Source: Caenispirillum bisanense
GTDB lineage: Bacteria > Pseudomonadota > Alphaproteobacteria > Rhodospirillales > Rhodospirillaceae
DNA: 64,000 nt
Direction: 5' to 3'
Assembly (NCBI RefSeq): GCF_900230255.1
Contig: NZ_OCNJ01000004.1
Span: 372,001 to 436,000, forward strand
Both the position numbers and the translations under genes were made by a program. A model generated the notes under the pieces. It did not search any database and was not told where the DNA came from. It was given only the letters and a program-made list of their open reading frames with translations. Below are positions 27,924 to 36,830 of this stretch, piece after piece (position 1 is the first letter of the stretch; the number at the start of each line of letters is the position of its first letter).

Positions 27924-27937
27924 TTGACCAGCGTCAA
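27924..27937. promoter_or_regulatory. NNR/FNR-type box upstream of norC
   Basis: TTGACCAGCGTCAA is a perfect TTGAC-N4-GTCAA dyad, the site of CRP/FNR-family regulators such as FNR, NNR and DNR. It is 97 bases ahead of the norC start, which allows activation from a -41.5 position and a leader of about 60 bases. Confidence 0.85.
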
Positions 27938-28034
27938 GGCCGCGGCCTTCCCGATCCCTAAGGTGGACCCCACGATCCCGCGGCCGCTGCGGCACGGATC
28001 GCTCGGGACCTGATCCAACCCTTGGGGGACCGCA

Positions 28035-28487
28035 ATGTCCGAACGCCTGACCAAATCGGCGGCCCGCAATATCTTCTACGGGGGCACGCTGTTCTTCCTG
28101 GCGATCTTCATCGCCCTGGTGGCGCAAAGCCACGCCTACATCGTCGGCACGTCGTCGAACTCGGAGAACCTCACGGACTCCGTCGTGCGCGGCAAGCACG
28201 TGTGGGAAAAGAACTCCTGCATCAACTGCCACACCATCATGGGGGAAGGCGCCTACTTCGCACCGGAACTGGCCAACGTCTGGGACCGCTACGGCGGGCC
28301 GGACGACGCCGAGGGCGCCCGCGACACGCTGAAGGCGTGGTTCGCCGCCCAGCCGACCGGCATCCCCGGCCGCCGCCAGATGCCTCAGTTCAACCTCTCC
28401 GAACAGGAGATGGACGACCTGATCGACTTCCTGAAGTGGACCAGCGAGATCGACGACCAGAACTGGCCGCCGAACGACGCCGGCTGA
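28035..28487 (+). CDS. norC: nitric oxide reductase cytochrome c subunit NorC
   Basis: The 150-residue protein has an N-terminal membrane anchor (about 13-31), then a periplasmic cytochrome c domain with haem motif CINCH at 62-66 and Met ligand in RRQMPQ. It passes electrons to NorB in reducing 2 NO to N2O. First gene of norCBQDEF, under the NNR/FNR box at 27924. Confidence 0.97.
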   Translation: MSERLTKSAARNIFYGGTLFFLAIFIALVAQSHAYIVGTSSNSENLTDSVVRGKHVWEKNSCINCHTIMGEGAYFAPELANVWDRYGGPDDAEGARDTLKAWFAAQPTGIPGRRQMPQFNLSEQEMDDLIDFLKWTSEIDDQNWPPNDAG

Positions 28488-28521
28488 TCGACAGACCGCA
28501 CCGAAAGCGGAGACACTCGTC

Positions 28522-29874
28522 ATGAAATACCAATCGCAAAAGGTCGCGCTCTACTACATCGGCGGCGCGCTGACCCTGTTCCTGGTGCAGGTGCTGGTCG
28601 GCGTCCTCGCGGGCACCGTGTACGTGATGCCGAACCTGCTGTCCGAGCTGCTGCCCTTCAACATCATCCGCATGATCCACACCAACGCGCTGATCGTGTG
28701 GCTGCTGATGGGCTTCATGGGCGCCACCTACTACCTGCTGCCCGAGGAAACCGAGCGCGAGCTGCACAGCCCGAAGCTCGCCATCATCCAGTTCTGGCTG
28801 TTCTTCGGCGCCGCCCTCGCGGCCGTGGTCGGCTATGTGTTCGGCATCCACGAGGGGCGCGAGTTCCTGGAGCAGCCGCTGGTCATCAAGGTCGGCATCG
28901 TCGTCGTCGCCCTGATGTTCCTCTACAACTGCACCATGACCCTGCTCGCCGGCCGCAAGACCGCCGTCGCCAACGTGCTGATGCTGGGCCTGTGGTTCGT
29001 CGCCATCTTCTTCCTGTTCGCCTTCTACAACCCGGGCAACCTGGCGCTCGACAAGATGTACTGGTGGTGGGTCGTCCACCTGTGGGTCGAGGGCGTGTGG
29101 GAGCTGATCATGGCCTCCATCCTGGCCTTCCTGATGATCAAGCTGACCGGCGTCGACCGCGAAGTGGTGGAGAAGTGGCTTTACGTCATCGTCGCCCTGT
29201 CGCTGTTCACCGGCATCCTGGGCACCGGCCACCACTACTACTGGATCGGCACCCCCGGGTACTGGCAGTGGATCGGCTCGGTCTTCTCGACGCTGGAAGT
29301 GGTTCCGTTCTTCGCCATGGTCGTCTTCACCTTCGTCATGGTGTGGAAGGGCGGCCGTCAGCATCCCAACAAGGCCGCGCTGCTGTGGTCGCTCGGCTGC
29401 TCGGTCATCGCCTTCCTCGGCGCGGGCGTCTGGGGCTTCCTGCACACGCTGGCGCCCATCAACTACTACACCCACGGCACCCAGGTGACGGCCGCCCACG
29501 GCCACCTCGCCTTCTACGGCGCCTACGTGATGCTGAACCTGGCCGTGTTCACCTATGCCATGCCGTATCTGCTGAAGCGTGAGCCCTACAGCCAGGCGCT
29601 CAACCAGGCCGGCTTCTGGCTGATGACGGGCGGCATGCTGTTCATGACCTTCGCCCTGACCTTCGCCGGCGTCGTCCAGACCCACCTGCAGCGCGTCAAC
29701 GGCGACGATTACATGAGCGTTCAGGATGCACTGGGCATGTTCTTCTGGATGCGTCTCGGCTCCGGCATCGCGGTGCTGATCGGCGTGATCCTGCTGCTGG
29801 CGGCCTTCGTGCCGGTCGGTGCCCGCCGCACGGTGCCGAAGGCGCCCATCCCGACGGCCACGCCGGCCGAATAA
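28522..29874 (+). CDS. norB: nitric oxide reductase catalytic subunit NorB
   Basis: The 450-residue protein has twelve membrane segments. Metal ligands of the haem-copper oxidase fold are visible: His in RMIHTNALIVWLLMG, HLWVEGVWE, the GTGHHYYWIGTP pair and AHGHLAFYGAY. The Glu of VEGVWE is the NOR-specific carboxylate near the FeB site. The length fits a cytochrome c-dependent cNOR rather than the longer quinol-dependent type, and NorC is encoded 34 bases upstream. Confidence 0.98.
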   Translation: MKYQSQKVALYYIGGALTLFLVQVLVGVLAGTVYVMPNLLSELLPFNIIRMIHTNALIVWLLMGFMGATYYLLPEETERELHSPKLAIIQFWLFFGAALAAVVGYVFGIHEGREFLEQPLVIKVGIVVVALMFLYNCTMTLLAGRKTAVANVLMLGLWFVAIFFLFAFYNPGNLALDKMYWWWVVHLWVEGVWELIMASILAFLMIKLTGVDREVVEKWLYVIVALSLFTGILGTGHHYYWIGTPGYWQWIGSVFSTLEVVPFFAMVVFTFVMVWKGGRQHPNKAALLWSLGCSVIAFLGAGVWGFLHTLAPINYYTHGTQVTAAHGHLAFYGAYVMLNLAVFTYAMPYLLKREPYSQALNQAGFWLMTGGMLFMTFALTFAGVVQTHLQRVNGDDYMSVQDALGMFFWMRLGSGIAVLIGVILLLAAFVPVGARRTVPKAPIPTATPAE

Positions 29875-29900
29875 CCGCCGAGGCTCCTGTTCCTCTCCCT

Positions 29901-29945
29901 GGCCGGCGCCCTTCCCTGACCCGCAGGGCGCCGGCCTTCTTTTTC
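29901..29945 (+). terminator. terminator inside the nor operon, after norB
   Basis: GGCCGGCGCCC (29901-29911) pairs with GGGCGCCGGCC (29926-29936), followed by TTCTTTTT. It lies between norB and norQ, so it may reduce expression of the accessory genes relative to norCB. Confidence 0.8.
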
Positions 29946-29974
29946 CCGAGTTTCCTTTTTCGTTGGAGGCCGTC

Positions 29975-30790
29975 ATGCGTGACGCCGCTCAGGCCGCCGA
30001 GGCCGCCACCACCGCCGACATCCCGTTCTACGTCCCCGCCGGCAGCGAGTGCACCCTGTTCATGGAGGCGCACCGCCACCGCCTGCCGCTGCTGCTGAAG
30101 GGCCCGACCGGCTGCGGCAAGACCCGCTTCGTCGCCCACATGGCCGCCCGCCTCGGCCTGCCGCTGCACACGGTGTCGTGCCACGACGACCTCACCGCCG
30201 CCGACCTCACCGGCCGCTACCTTCTGAAGGGCGGCGAGACCGTGTGGGTGGACGGGCCGCTGACCCGCGCCGTGCGCGACGGCGGCATCTGCTACCTCGA
30301 CGAGGTGGTGGAGGCGCGGAAAGACGTGACGGTCGTGCTGCACCCGCTGACCGACGACCGCCGCGTCATGCCGCTCGACCGCACCGGCGAGCTGATCGAG
30401 GCGCCGGCGAACTTCATGCTCGTGGTGTCCTACAACCCCGGCTACCAGAACGTCCTGAAGAGCCTGAAGCCCTCCACCCGCCAGCGTTTCCTGGCGCTCG
30501 ACTTCGGCTACCCGAAGCCGGAGCTGGAGGCCCAGGTGGTGGCGTCGGAAACCGGCGTCGACCACGACACCGCCGCCATGCTGGTCGGCCTCGCCCACCG
30601 CATTCGCGGCCTGAAGGGCGTCGACCTGGAAGAGGCCGTCTCGACCCGTCTGCTGGTCTACTGCGCCACCCTGCTGAAGGCCGGCCGCCCGCTGGACGAA
30701 GCCGTGCGCGCCGCCATCATCGAACCGCTGTCCGACGAGGCCGACGTCAAGGACGGCCTGGCCGAAGCCATCGCCGCCATCCTGGGCTGA
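29975..30790 (+). CDS. norQ: NorQ AAA+ ATPase
   Basis: The 271-residue MoxR/CbbQ-type ATPase has Walker A GPTGCGKT at 43-50 and Walker B ICYLDEVVEA. With NorD it inserts the non-haem iron of NorB. The ATG at 29975 follows a TTGGAGG ribosome site; no better start exists. Confidence 0.96.
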   Translation: MRDAAQAAEAATTADIPFYVPAGSECTLFMEAHRHRLPLLLKGPTGCGKTRFVAHMAARLGLPLHTVSCHDDLTAADLTGRYLLKGGETVWVDGPLTRAVRDGGICYLDEVVEARKDVTVVLHPLTDDRRVMPLDRTGELIEAPANFMLVVSYNPGYQNVLKSLKPSTRQRFLALDFGYPKPELEAQVVASETGVDHDTAAMLVGLAHRIRGLKGVDLEEAVSTRLLVYCATLLKAGRPLDEAVRAAIIEPLSDEADVKDGLAEAIAAILG

Positions 30791-30837
30791 CGGGACGGCT
30801 CGCGCCCGGCGCGACAGAACAGGGAAAGGACGAGGCC

Positions 30838-32772
30838 ATGTTCGAATGGCTGGAACTGGAAGAGCAGGTCGGCAAGGTCTGGCACCGCCTGGTGGGCGAC
30901 GCGGCGAGCTATCCGCACCACCCCGACGCCGCCGTGACCCTGGCCGAGGTGCGCCCCATGCTCGGCGTGCTGTTCCGCAGCCTGGGCGGCGGCGCCGCCG
31001 TGGAGCTGGCGGCCGTCGGGCAGGAGGACAGCAGCCACCGCCTGACGTGGCGCCAGCGCCTCGGCATGGACAGCGAGAAGCTGCCGACGGCGAGCCTGGG
31101 CGAGGCCACCCTGCGGCTGCCAGAATCGCTCGACCTGTTTCCCGACCCGGCCGCCAACCGCGACCTCTACCTGTGGCTCGCCGCCTTCTTCGCCGCCTCG
31201 GAGGCACCGCCGCTGGTGAGCGACGGCGACCCGCTGCGCCGCGACCTGCGGTTCCTGCGCGCCGCCCATCGGGGCGTCGCCGCGGCGCTCGCCGCCTTCC
31301 CCGGCATGCGCCGCCGCTACCGCCGCCTGTGCGACGACCTGCTGGCGGTGCGCCCGCGCCGCCCGGCCGCCGAGATCGAGACGCTGGTGGAGCAGGTGGT
31401 GCAGGCCCTGCTGTCCGACGGCGCCCCGACCGCCGGCGCCGCCCATCTGTGGGCCGCCGTCACCGGCCCCGATGAGGCGCTGATCGACGGCTTCGCCGCC
31501 CCGGCCCGCTACCGCCCCTTCCTGCCCGTGCCCCTGTGGGGCGAGGTGCGGCCGGGCGTCACCCAGGCCCGCCCGCAGACCAGCCCCGACGACGACGACG
31601 CCCAGGCCGGCAAGGGGCCGGAGGACCAGCGCAAGCGCAAGGCCAAGCGCAAGAGCCTCGACCAGGCCGACCGCGACGACCCGCTCATCCTCAACCGCTT
31701 CGAAAAGATCCTCTCCATCGCCGAGATGGTGAACGTCAACCGCGGCAAGGAGGACGACGACGAGGAAGACGCCCGCAAGGCCGCCGACGACCTGGACGAG
31801 ATCGTCGTCTCGCAGAACAGCAAGAAGGCGTCCACCCGCCTGCGCCTCGACCTCGACCTGCCGCCCGACGCGGTGGTCGGTGGGGCGCTGACCGGCCGCT
31901 TCACCTATCCGGAATGGGATTACCGCCGCGAGACGCTGCTGCCGAACCACTGCCAGGTTCTGACCGGCACCGCCGAGGAGGAAGGCGAGGACTGGCAGCC
32001 GACCGACGAGACGCGCCGCCTCATCCGCCGCGTGCGCCGCCAGTTCGAGGCGCTGCGCCCGCGCATGATGACCTTCCACCGCCAGGCCGACGGCGACGAG
32101 CTGGACCTGGAGGCGCTGGTGCGCGCCCGCGTCGACGAACAGGCCGACGGCACCCTGTCGGACCGCGTCTACCAGAAGACCCGCCCCTTCACCCGCGACC
32201 TGTCCGTCGCCGTGCTGGTGGACGTGTCGCTCTCCACCGACGCCTGGATCGACGACCGCCGCGTGCTCGACGTGGAGAAGGAGACGCTGTCGGTCTTCCT
32301 GTCCGGCCTGAACGCCTGCGGCGACGAGAACGCCGTCTACACCTTCACCAGCCGCAAGCGCGACTTCGTGCGGGTGCAGACGGTGAAGGACTTCGACGAG
32401 GGCTTCGGCCCGCAGGTGCTGCGGCGCATCGCGGCGCTGCGGCCGGGCTACTACACCCGCATCGGCGCCGCCGTGCGCCATGTGGCGGCGCAGCTGGACA
32501 AGCGGCCGCACCGCAACCGCCTGCTTCTGGTGCTCACCGACGGCAAGCCCAACGACGTCGACCACTACGAAGGCCGCTTCGGCATCGAGGACACTCGCAA
32601 GGCCATCCTGGAAGCCCGCCGCAAGGGGCTGTCGGTGTTCGGCGTCACCATCGACAAGAAGGCGCAGGACTACTTCCCCGCCCTGTTCGGCCGCGGCCGT
32701 TACGCCATCGTCGGCGACATCTCCCGCCTGTCGCGGGCCCTGCCGCGGATCTACCAATCCCTGTCGTGCTGA
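30838..32772 (+). CDS. norD: NorD von Willebrand A-domain protein
   Basis: The 644-residue protein has an acidic/basic linker at about 250-330 and a C-terminal vWA domain with MIDAS motif DVSLS and TDGKPND. It partners with NorQ in NorB maturation. It starts 47 bases after norQ with an AGGGAAAGGA ribosome site. Confidence 0.96.
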   Translation: MFEWLELEEQVGKVWHRLVGDAASYPHHPDAAVTLAEVRPMLGVLFRSLGGGAAVELAAVGQEDSSHRLTWRQRLGMDSEKLPTASLGEATLRLPESLDLFPDPAANRDLYLWLAAFFAASEAPPLVSDGDPLRRDLRFLRAAHRGVAAALAAFPGMRRRYRRLCDDLLAVRPRRPAAEIETLVEQVVQALLSDGAPTAGAAHLWAAVTGPDEALIDGFAAPARYRPFLPVPLWGEVRPGVTQARPQTSPDDDDAQAGKGPEDQRKRKAKRKSLDQADRDDPLILNRFEKILSIAEMVNVNRGKEDDDEEDARKAADDLDEIVVSQNSKKASTRLRLDLDLPPDAVVGGALTGRFTYPEWDYRRETLLPNHCQVLTGTAEEEGEDWQPTDETRRLIRRVRRQFEALRPRMMTFHRQADGDELDLEALVRARVDEQADGTLSDRVYQKTRPFTRDLSVAVLVDVSLSTDAWIDDRRVLDVEKETLSVFLSGLNACGDENAVYTFTSRKRDFVRVQTVKDFDEGFGPQVLRRIAALRPGYYTRIGAAVRHVAAQLDKRPHRNRLLLVLTDGKPNDVDHYEGRFGIEDTRKAILEARRKGLSVFGVTIDKKAQDYFPALFGRGRYAIVGDISRLSRALPRIYQSLSC

Positions 32773-32779
32773 GGAGGCC

Positions 32780-33406
32780 ATGAACGCCGAGCCGCACCAC
32801 ACCGCCTACGCCGAGCCCGACCTGTCGCGCGACGCCACCACCGCGGACGAGGAGAGCCCCGCCGACTGGGGCGCCCTGTCGGCGCTGCCGGGAAACCCGC
32901 TCATGTGGATCCTCATCCTGTCGGAGCTGGCGGTGTTCGGCGCCTTCCTGGCCGGCTTCGCCGGCGCCCGCCTCATGCAGCCGGAGCTGTTCGCCGACAG
33001 CCAGGCGCAGCTGAGCCGCCTGTTCGGGGGGCTGAACACCCTGGTGCTGGTGACCAGCGGCTGGTTCGCCGCGCTCGCCGTGCGCAACCGGGCGGAAGGA
33101 TCGATCGGCCGGGCGCGGGTGTGGCTGGCGGCGGCGGGTGGGCTCGGGATGGTGTTCCTGGCGGTCAAGGCGGTGGAATACGGCGGCAAGATCGACGCCG
33201 GCATCGGCCTCGAGACCAACACCTTCTGGACCCTCTACTACCTGATGACGGGCTTCCACGCCCTGCACGTGGTGATGGGGCTGATCGTCCTCGCCATCGT
33301 CGGCTGGAAGGCGAGCCTGGAGAACCTGGAGACCGGCGCCGCCTTCTGGCACATGGTCGACCTGATCTGGGTGCTGATCTACCCCGTCGTCTACCTCATC
33401 CGCTGA
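32780..33406 (+). CDS. norE: NorE, cytochrome oxidase subunit III-like protein
   Basis: The 208-residue protein has five membrane segments. NTFWTLYYLMTGFHALHVV and the final AAFWHMVDLIWVLIYPVVYL are subunit III signatures. NorE proteins support full NO reductase activity in Paracoccus-type operons. The first 40 residues are an acidic soluble extension. It starts 7 bases after norD. Confidence 0.93.
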   Translation: MNAEPHHTAYAEPDLSRDATTADEESPADWGALSALPGNPLMWILILSELAVFGAFLAGFAGARLMQPELFADSQAQLSRLFGGLNTLVLVTSGWFAALAVRNRAEGSIGRARVWLAAAGGLGMVFLAVKAVEYGGKIDAGIGLETNTFWTLYYLMTGFHALHVVMGLIVLAIVGWKASLENLETGAAFWHMVDLIWVLIYPVVYLIR

Positions 33407-33430
33407 CCCCTCGGGAGCAGGAGCCGCCCC

Positions 33431-33736
33431 ATGAGCGACCTGAACACGCAGCCGACCCGCCCCGCCCTCGCCCTCACCTGGGCCCTGCTCGCCGGCCTGA
33501 CGCTCGGCAGCATGGCGACCGCCCTCACCGACGGCGACGCCGCCTCCACCGCCGCGCTGGCGGGCACGCAGGTGGCGCTGATCCTGGCCCTGACGGCGGT
33601 GAAGGCGCGGCAGATCCTGGCCGTCTACCTGAACCTGCGCACCTCCACCGCCGGCTGGCGCATGCTGTTCGGCGCCTTCGTCCTGGCCATCCTGGGCGTC
33701 GTGCTGGGCGGGCATCTGCTGGTGGGGGTGGTGTAG
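33431..33736 (+). CDS. norF: NorF-like small membrane protein (subunit IV-like)
   Basis: The 101-residue protein has three hydrophobic segments with KARQILAVYLNLRTSTAGWR between the second and third, as in the subunit IV/NorF group. It is the last gene of the nor unit, 24 bases after norE. Confidence 0.8.
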   Translation: MSDLNTQPTRPALALTWALLAGLTLGSMATALTDGDAASTAALAGTQVALILALTAVKARQILAVYLNLRTSTAGWRMLFGAFVLAILGVVLGGHLLVGVV

Positions 33737-33764
33737 CCCGAGGCTCCTCCCCCCCGCCCGCCGC

Positions 33765-33794
33765 TTGACTGTTACGCGGTACGTAACATATAAC
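33765..33794 (+). promoter_or_regulatory. higBA promoter with an operator in the spacer
   Basis: TTGACT at 33765 is followed 17-18 bases later by ATATAAC, a good sigma-70 promoter for this GC-rich genome. The spacer holds a perfect inverted repeat GTTACG-N5-CGTAAC (33771-33787), the likely binding site of the HigA antitoxin for autorepression. Confidence 0.75.
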
Positions 33795-33823
33795 AGGAGC
33801 GAGGGAGCCGGGAGGGGGAGACG

Positions 33824-34144
33824 ATGGCGATCCGGAGCTGCCGCGACAAGCGGACAGCGCGCTTCATGGCAGGCGAACGCATCAAGGAGTTCAGCGGCCA
33901 CGAGCGTCAGATCGTCAAGGCGATCGCGAAGCTTCAGGCGGCCGAGCATCTGGTCGACCTCCGATCACCGCCGTCGAACCGGTTCCACGGCCTCGGCGGC
34001 GACCGTAGCGGCAGCTACAGCATCCGCATCAACGACCGCCTGCGGCTGTGCTTCCTATGGCAGTTCCTGGAGCCGGAGGATGGCCGTGATCCATTGCTCC
34101 TGCGAGGCGAAGCCTACGACGTCGAGATCGTCGACTATCACTAG
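33824..34144 (+). CDS. higB: HigB-type (RelE/ParE superfamily) toxin
   Basis: The 106-residue protein shows the HigB pattern: FMAGERIKEFSGHERQI, the SPPSNRFHGLGGDRSGSYSI loop, and NDRLRLCFLWQF near the end. HigB toxins cut mRNA on the ribosome. The toxin gene precedes the antitoxin, as is typical for hig loci, with a GGGAGGGGGAG ribosome site. Confidence 0.92.
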   Translation: MAIRSCRDKRTARFMAGERIKEFSGHERQIVKAIAKLQAAEHLVDLRSPPSNRFHGLGGDRSGSYSIRINDRLRLCFLWQFLEPEDGRDPLLLRGEAYDVEIVDYH

Positions 34145-34160
34145 ACCGCCTGAGGTGACC

Positions 34161-34466
34161 ATGCCCTTCGAAGCCATCGACGCCCTGCCCGCCGTTCATC
34201 CGGGCGAGATTCTTGCCGACGAGTTGGAGGCTCTCGGCCTGAGCATCCGGCGCTTCGCCGCCCACATCGGCGTTCCGCCCAACGCGGTGAGCGCTATCAT
34301 CAACGGCCAACGCAGCGTCAGCCCGCAGATGGCCCAGCGCCTGGGCCGCGCCTTCGGCACCTCGGCCCGTTACTGGATGAACCTGCAGCTCAACCACGAC
34401 GAAAAGCGCGCCCGCGAGGAAATGCAGGACGCGCTTTCCGCCATCGAGCCGCTGGTGGCGCCGTAG
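34161..34466 (+). CDS. higA: HigA-type antitoxin
   Basis: The 101-residue XRE-family protein has the HigA signature VHPGEILADELEALGLS and a helix-turn-helix (RRFAAHIGVPPNAVSAIING). It neutralises HigB and should bind the palindrome in the promoter. It starts 16 bases after higB. Confidence 0.93.
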   Translation: MPFEAIDALPAVHPGEILADELEALGLSIRRFAAHIGVPPNAVSAIINGQRSVSPQMAQRLGRAFGTSARYWMNLQLNHDEKRAREEMQDALSAIEPLVAP

Positions 34467-34496
34467 GGGAGCGTCCGCTGACCGAGTCGTGGCACC

Positions 34497-34946
34497 TCAC
34501 CGCCCGAACAGCCGGCGGTCCCAGACGACGGGCTGTTCGGCCGGAGCGGGCAGGGCTACGAAAGCGGGGTGGAGGGGGTTTACCAGCACGTTGCGGTCGA
34601 CGCGCGTCACGGCCGAGGGCACCGACAGGGCCAGCGACCGGCCCGCCATGATCCATGCATCGCCGGCGGCGCGGCAGGCGGAGAGGTCTTCGCCCGCCCA
34701 GTCGGCCAGCGCGGTTTCGTCCAGATGCTCGACCGCCTCGTCCGGCAGGTCCACGGCGACGTAGCGGTCGCCCCTAGGCAACCCACCGCCCGCCGCATGC
34801 ACCAGACGCTCCAGCATGCACAGCGCATAGCTCGAACCGCAATAGATCACCGGCCGGCCGGGGCTGTTCCAGCGGCCGCCGAACAGGCGTGCCCCCTCGC
34901 CGGAGAACACCGGGTGGCGGCGGCCCTGGATGCGCCAGACCCTCAC
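34497..34946 (-). CDS. RES-domain toxin
   Basis: The 149-residue protein starts at GTG 34946, overlapping the antitoxin stop (GTGA), and reads RVWRIQ. It has the RES motif order: arginine near the N-terminus, GEGARLFGGRWNSPGRPVIY with the Arg-Trp-Asn core, and a later SxxL-type serine (RSLALSVPSA). RES toxins deplete NAD+. The GTG start gives the standard family length; upstream codons overlap the antitoxin. Confidence 0.92.
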   Translation of the reverse strand: MRVWRIQGRRHPVFSGEGARLFGGRWNSPGRPVIYCGSSYALCMLERLVHAAGGGLPRGDRYVAVDLPDEAVEHLDETALADWAGEDLSACRAAGDAWIMAGRSLALSVPSAVTRVDRNVLVNPLHPAFVALPAPAEQPVVWDRRLFGR

Positions 34947-35377
34947 ACCGGCAGGCCCCATTCCAGGTTCGCGAGGATGCGTTCCACCCGTCGCGCGCCC
35001 GGCTCGGTCATGGCGACGTCGAGCGGCGGGCGGTGTTCCAGCAGCGGGTGGGGCGTGGTGAGGAAGGCCGCCGCGGCGGCCTCGTCGTCCCACACCGCCT
35101 GCGCCTCGGCGACGATGCGCGCCAGGCGCTCGGTGCGCTCGCTCTCGGCCGGGGTGAGACGGGTGCGGCGCTTGTACGTGGCCTCGGGCACGACGCCGTA
35201 GACGAAGTGCCGGCGCGCCGCGGCATCGGCGAAGACACGCCGGGCGAGTTCCGCCACCGCCCGCTTCGGAATGCCGGCCAGCACCAGCTCTTCCAGATCG
35301 CGCACCGACGCCACGGGCTGGCCCAGGACGTCCGGGCCGCCCATGGCGTCGGCGATGTCGCGTGGCTGTGCGGTCAT
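34943..35377 (-). CDS. Xre/MbcA/ParS-type antitoxin
   Basis: The 144-residue protein has an N-terminal helix-turn-helix-like part (DLEELVLAGIPKRAVAELAR) and the MbcA/ParS toxin-binding domain (LTPAESERTERLARIVAEAQ, then FLTTPHPLLEHRPPLDVAMT). It is the partner of the RES toxin and overlaps it by 4 bases. A possible promoter (TTGACG at 35437-35432, weak -10) lies upstream. Confidence 0.92.
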   Translation of the reverse strand: MTAQPRDIADAMGGPDVLGQPVASVRDLEELVLAGIPKRAVAELARRVFADAAARRHFVYGVVPEATYKRRTRLTPAESERTERLARIVAEAQAVWDDEAAAAAFLTTPHPLLEHRPPLDVAMTEPGARRVERILANLEWGLPV

Positions 35378-35457
35378 GGGATCCTCCGTCGCCTCTGCGG
35401 CAGACGTAGGATCACATGGCGCGCCGATCAACGTCAAACGATACCGAACACCTCCCC

Positions 35458-36666
35458 CTACGCCGCCGCCAGCTCCAGGCGCCGCCACACGGCCGCCAGG
35501 GCTTCCACCAGGCGGCGCATCTGCAGGTCGTCGTGGTGCGGGCCGGGGGTCAGGCGCAGGCGTTCGGTGCCGCGTGGGACCGTCGGGTAGTTGATGGGCT
35601 GGATGTAGATGCCGAAGTCGTCGAGCAGGATGTCGGTCGCCAGCTTGCAGCGCGCCGCGTCGCCCACCAGCACGGGCACGATGTGGCTCGGGCTGCGCAT
35701 CACCGGCAGGCGCCATTCGTGCAACAGGTGCTTGAGGGTCGCCGCCCGCTCCTGGTGCTTTTCCCGCAAGGCTGGGGTGCGGCGCACCACGGCGATGCTC
35801 GCCTGCGCCGCCGCCGCGATGGCCGGCGGCAGGGCCGAGGAGAAGATGAACCCCTGGCCGTAGGAGCGGATGGCGTCGCAGATCTCCGGCGTCGCCGCCA
35901 CGTAGCCGCCGACCACGCCGAAGGCCTTGGCGAGCGTGCCCTGGATGATGTCGACGCGGTGCATCACGCCGTCGCGCTGCGCCACGCCCGCGCCAGTCGC
36001 GCCGTAGAGGCCGACGCCGTGCACTTCGTCCAGGTACGTCAGCGCGTTGTAGCGCTCCGCCAGATCGCAGATTTCGGCGATGGGGCCGAAGTCGCCGTCC
36101 ATGGAATAGACGCTCTCGAAGGCGATCAGCTTGGGCCGTTCGCGCGGCTGGGCGGCGAGCAGGCTTTCCAGGTGGTCGAGGTCGTTGTGGCGGAAGACCA
36201 CCTTGTCCGCCCGCGAATGCCGGATGCCCTCGATCATGCTGTTGTGGTTCAACTCGTCGGACAGGATGAGGCAGTCCGGCAGCAGGGCGCCGAGGGTCGA
36301 CAGCGCTGTCAGGTTGGCGGTGTAGCCCGAGGTGAAGACCAGTGCCGCCTCCTTCTCGTGCAGGCTCGCCAGCTCGCGCTCCAGCGCCACGTGATGGCGG
36401 CTGGTGCCCGAGATGTTGCGGGTGCCACCGGCGCCGGCGCCGCATTCGTCCACCGCCGCATGCATGGCGGCGAGCACCTCGGGGTGCTGGCCCATGCCGA
36501 GGTAGTCGTTGCTGCACCACACGGTCACCGGCTGCGGTGCGCCGTCGACGAAGCGGGTGGCCGCCGGGAAGTGGCCGGCGTGGCGCGCCAGTTCGGCGAA
36601 CACGCGATAGCGGCCCTCGGCCTTCAGCGCGGCGATGCGGTCGTGGAAGAAGGCGGTGTAGTCCAT
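35458..36666 (-). CDS. hemA: 5-aminolevulinate synthase
   Basis: The 402-residue PLP enzyme condenses glycine and succinyl-CoA, the alphaproteobacterial (C4) route to haem. It shows [41 protein letters not shown], and the PLP lysine Lys247 in GTLAKAFG. The start at 36666 matches the family; the upstream 22 codons of the open frame are not conserved type. Two NNR/FNR boxes lie 66-104 bases upstream, so anaerobic or NO-responsive control is likely. Confidence 0.96.
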   Translation of the reverse strand: MDYTAFFHDRIAALKAEGRYRVFAELARHAGHFPAATRFVDGAPQPVTVWCSNDYLGMGQHPEVLAAMHAAVDECGAGAGGTRNISGTSRHHVALERELASLHEKEAALVFTSGYTANLTALSTLGALLPDCLILSDELNHNSMIEGIRHSRADKVVFRHNDLDHLESLLAAQPRERPKLIAFESVYSMDGDFGPIAEICDLAERYNALTYLDEVHGVGLYGATGAGVAQRDGVMHRVDIIQGTLAKAFGVVGGYVAATPEICDAIRSYGQGFIFSSALPPAIAAAAQASIAVVRRTPALREKHQERAATLKHLLHEWRLPVMRSPSHIVPVLVGDAARCKLATDILLDDFGIYIQPINYPTVPRGTERLRLTPGPHHDDLQMRRLVEALAAVWRRLELAAA

Positions 36667-36731
36667 GGCGGCGGATCCCGGTACCAGTGGCTGTCTGAGC
36701 CTCACCCTGCCGCAGGCAAGCGCCTCCGCCA

Positions 36732-36745
36732 TTGAGTTTGGTCAA
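36732..36745. promoter_or_regulatory. NNR/FNR-type box 1 between hemA and cbiX-like gene
   Basis: TTGAGTTTGGTCAA fits TTGAN-N4-GTCAA with one mismatch from the ideal dyad. It is the box nearer to hemA. Confidence 0.65.
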
Positions 36746-36756
36746 GGCCGGACGAT

Positions 36757-36770
36757 TTGACCGGCGTCAA
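36757..36770. promoter_or_regulatory. NNR/FNR-type box 2 between hemA and cbiX-like gene
   Basis: TTGACCGGCGTCAA is a perfect TTGAC-N4-GTCAA dyad, like the box before norC. It lies 60 bases from the cbiX-like start and 90 from hemA. Confidence 0.8.
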
Positions 36771-36830
36771 AGTCAGCTCCGGCGGCGCGGGGCACCATGG
36801 CGGAACATCGCCACCGGAGGACCGCCCGCC

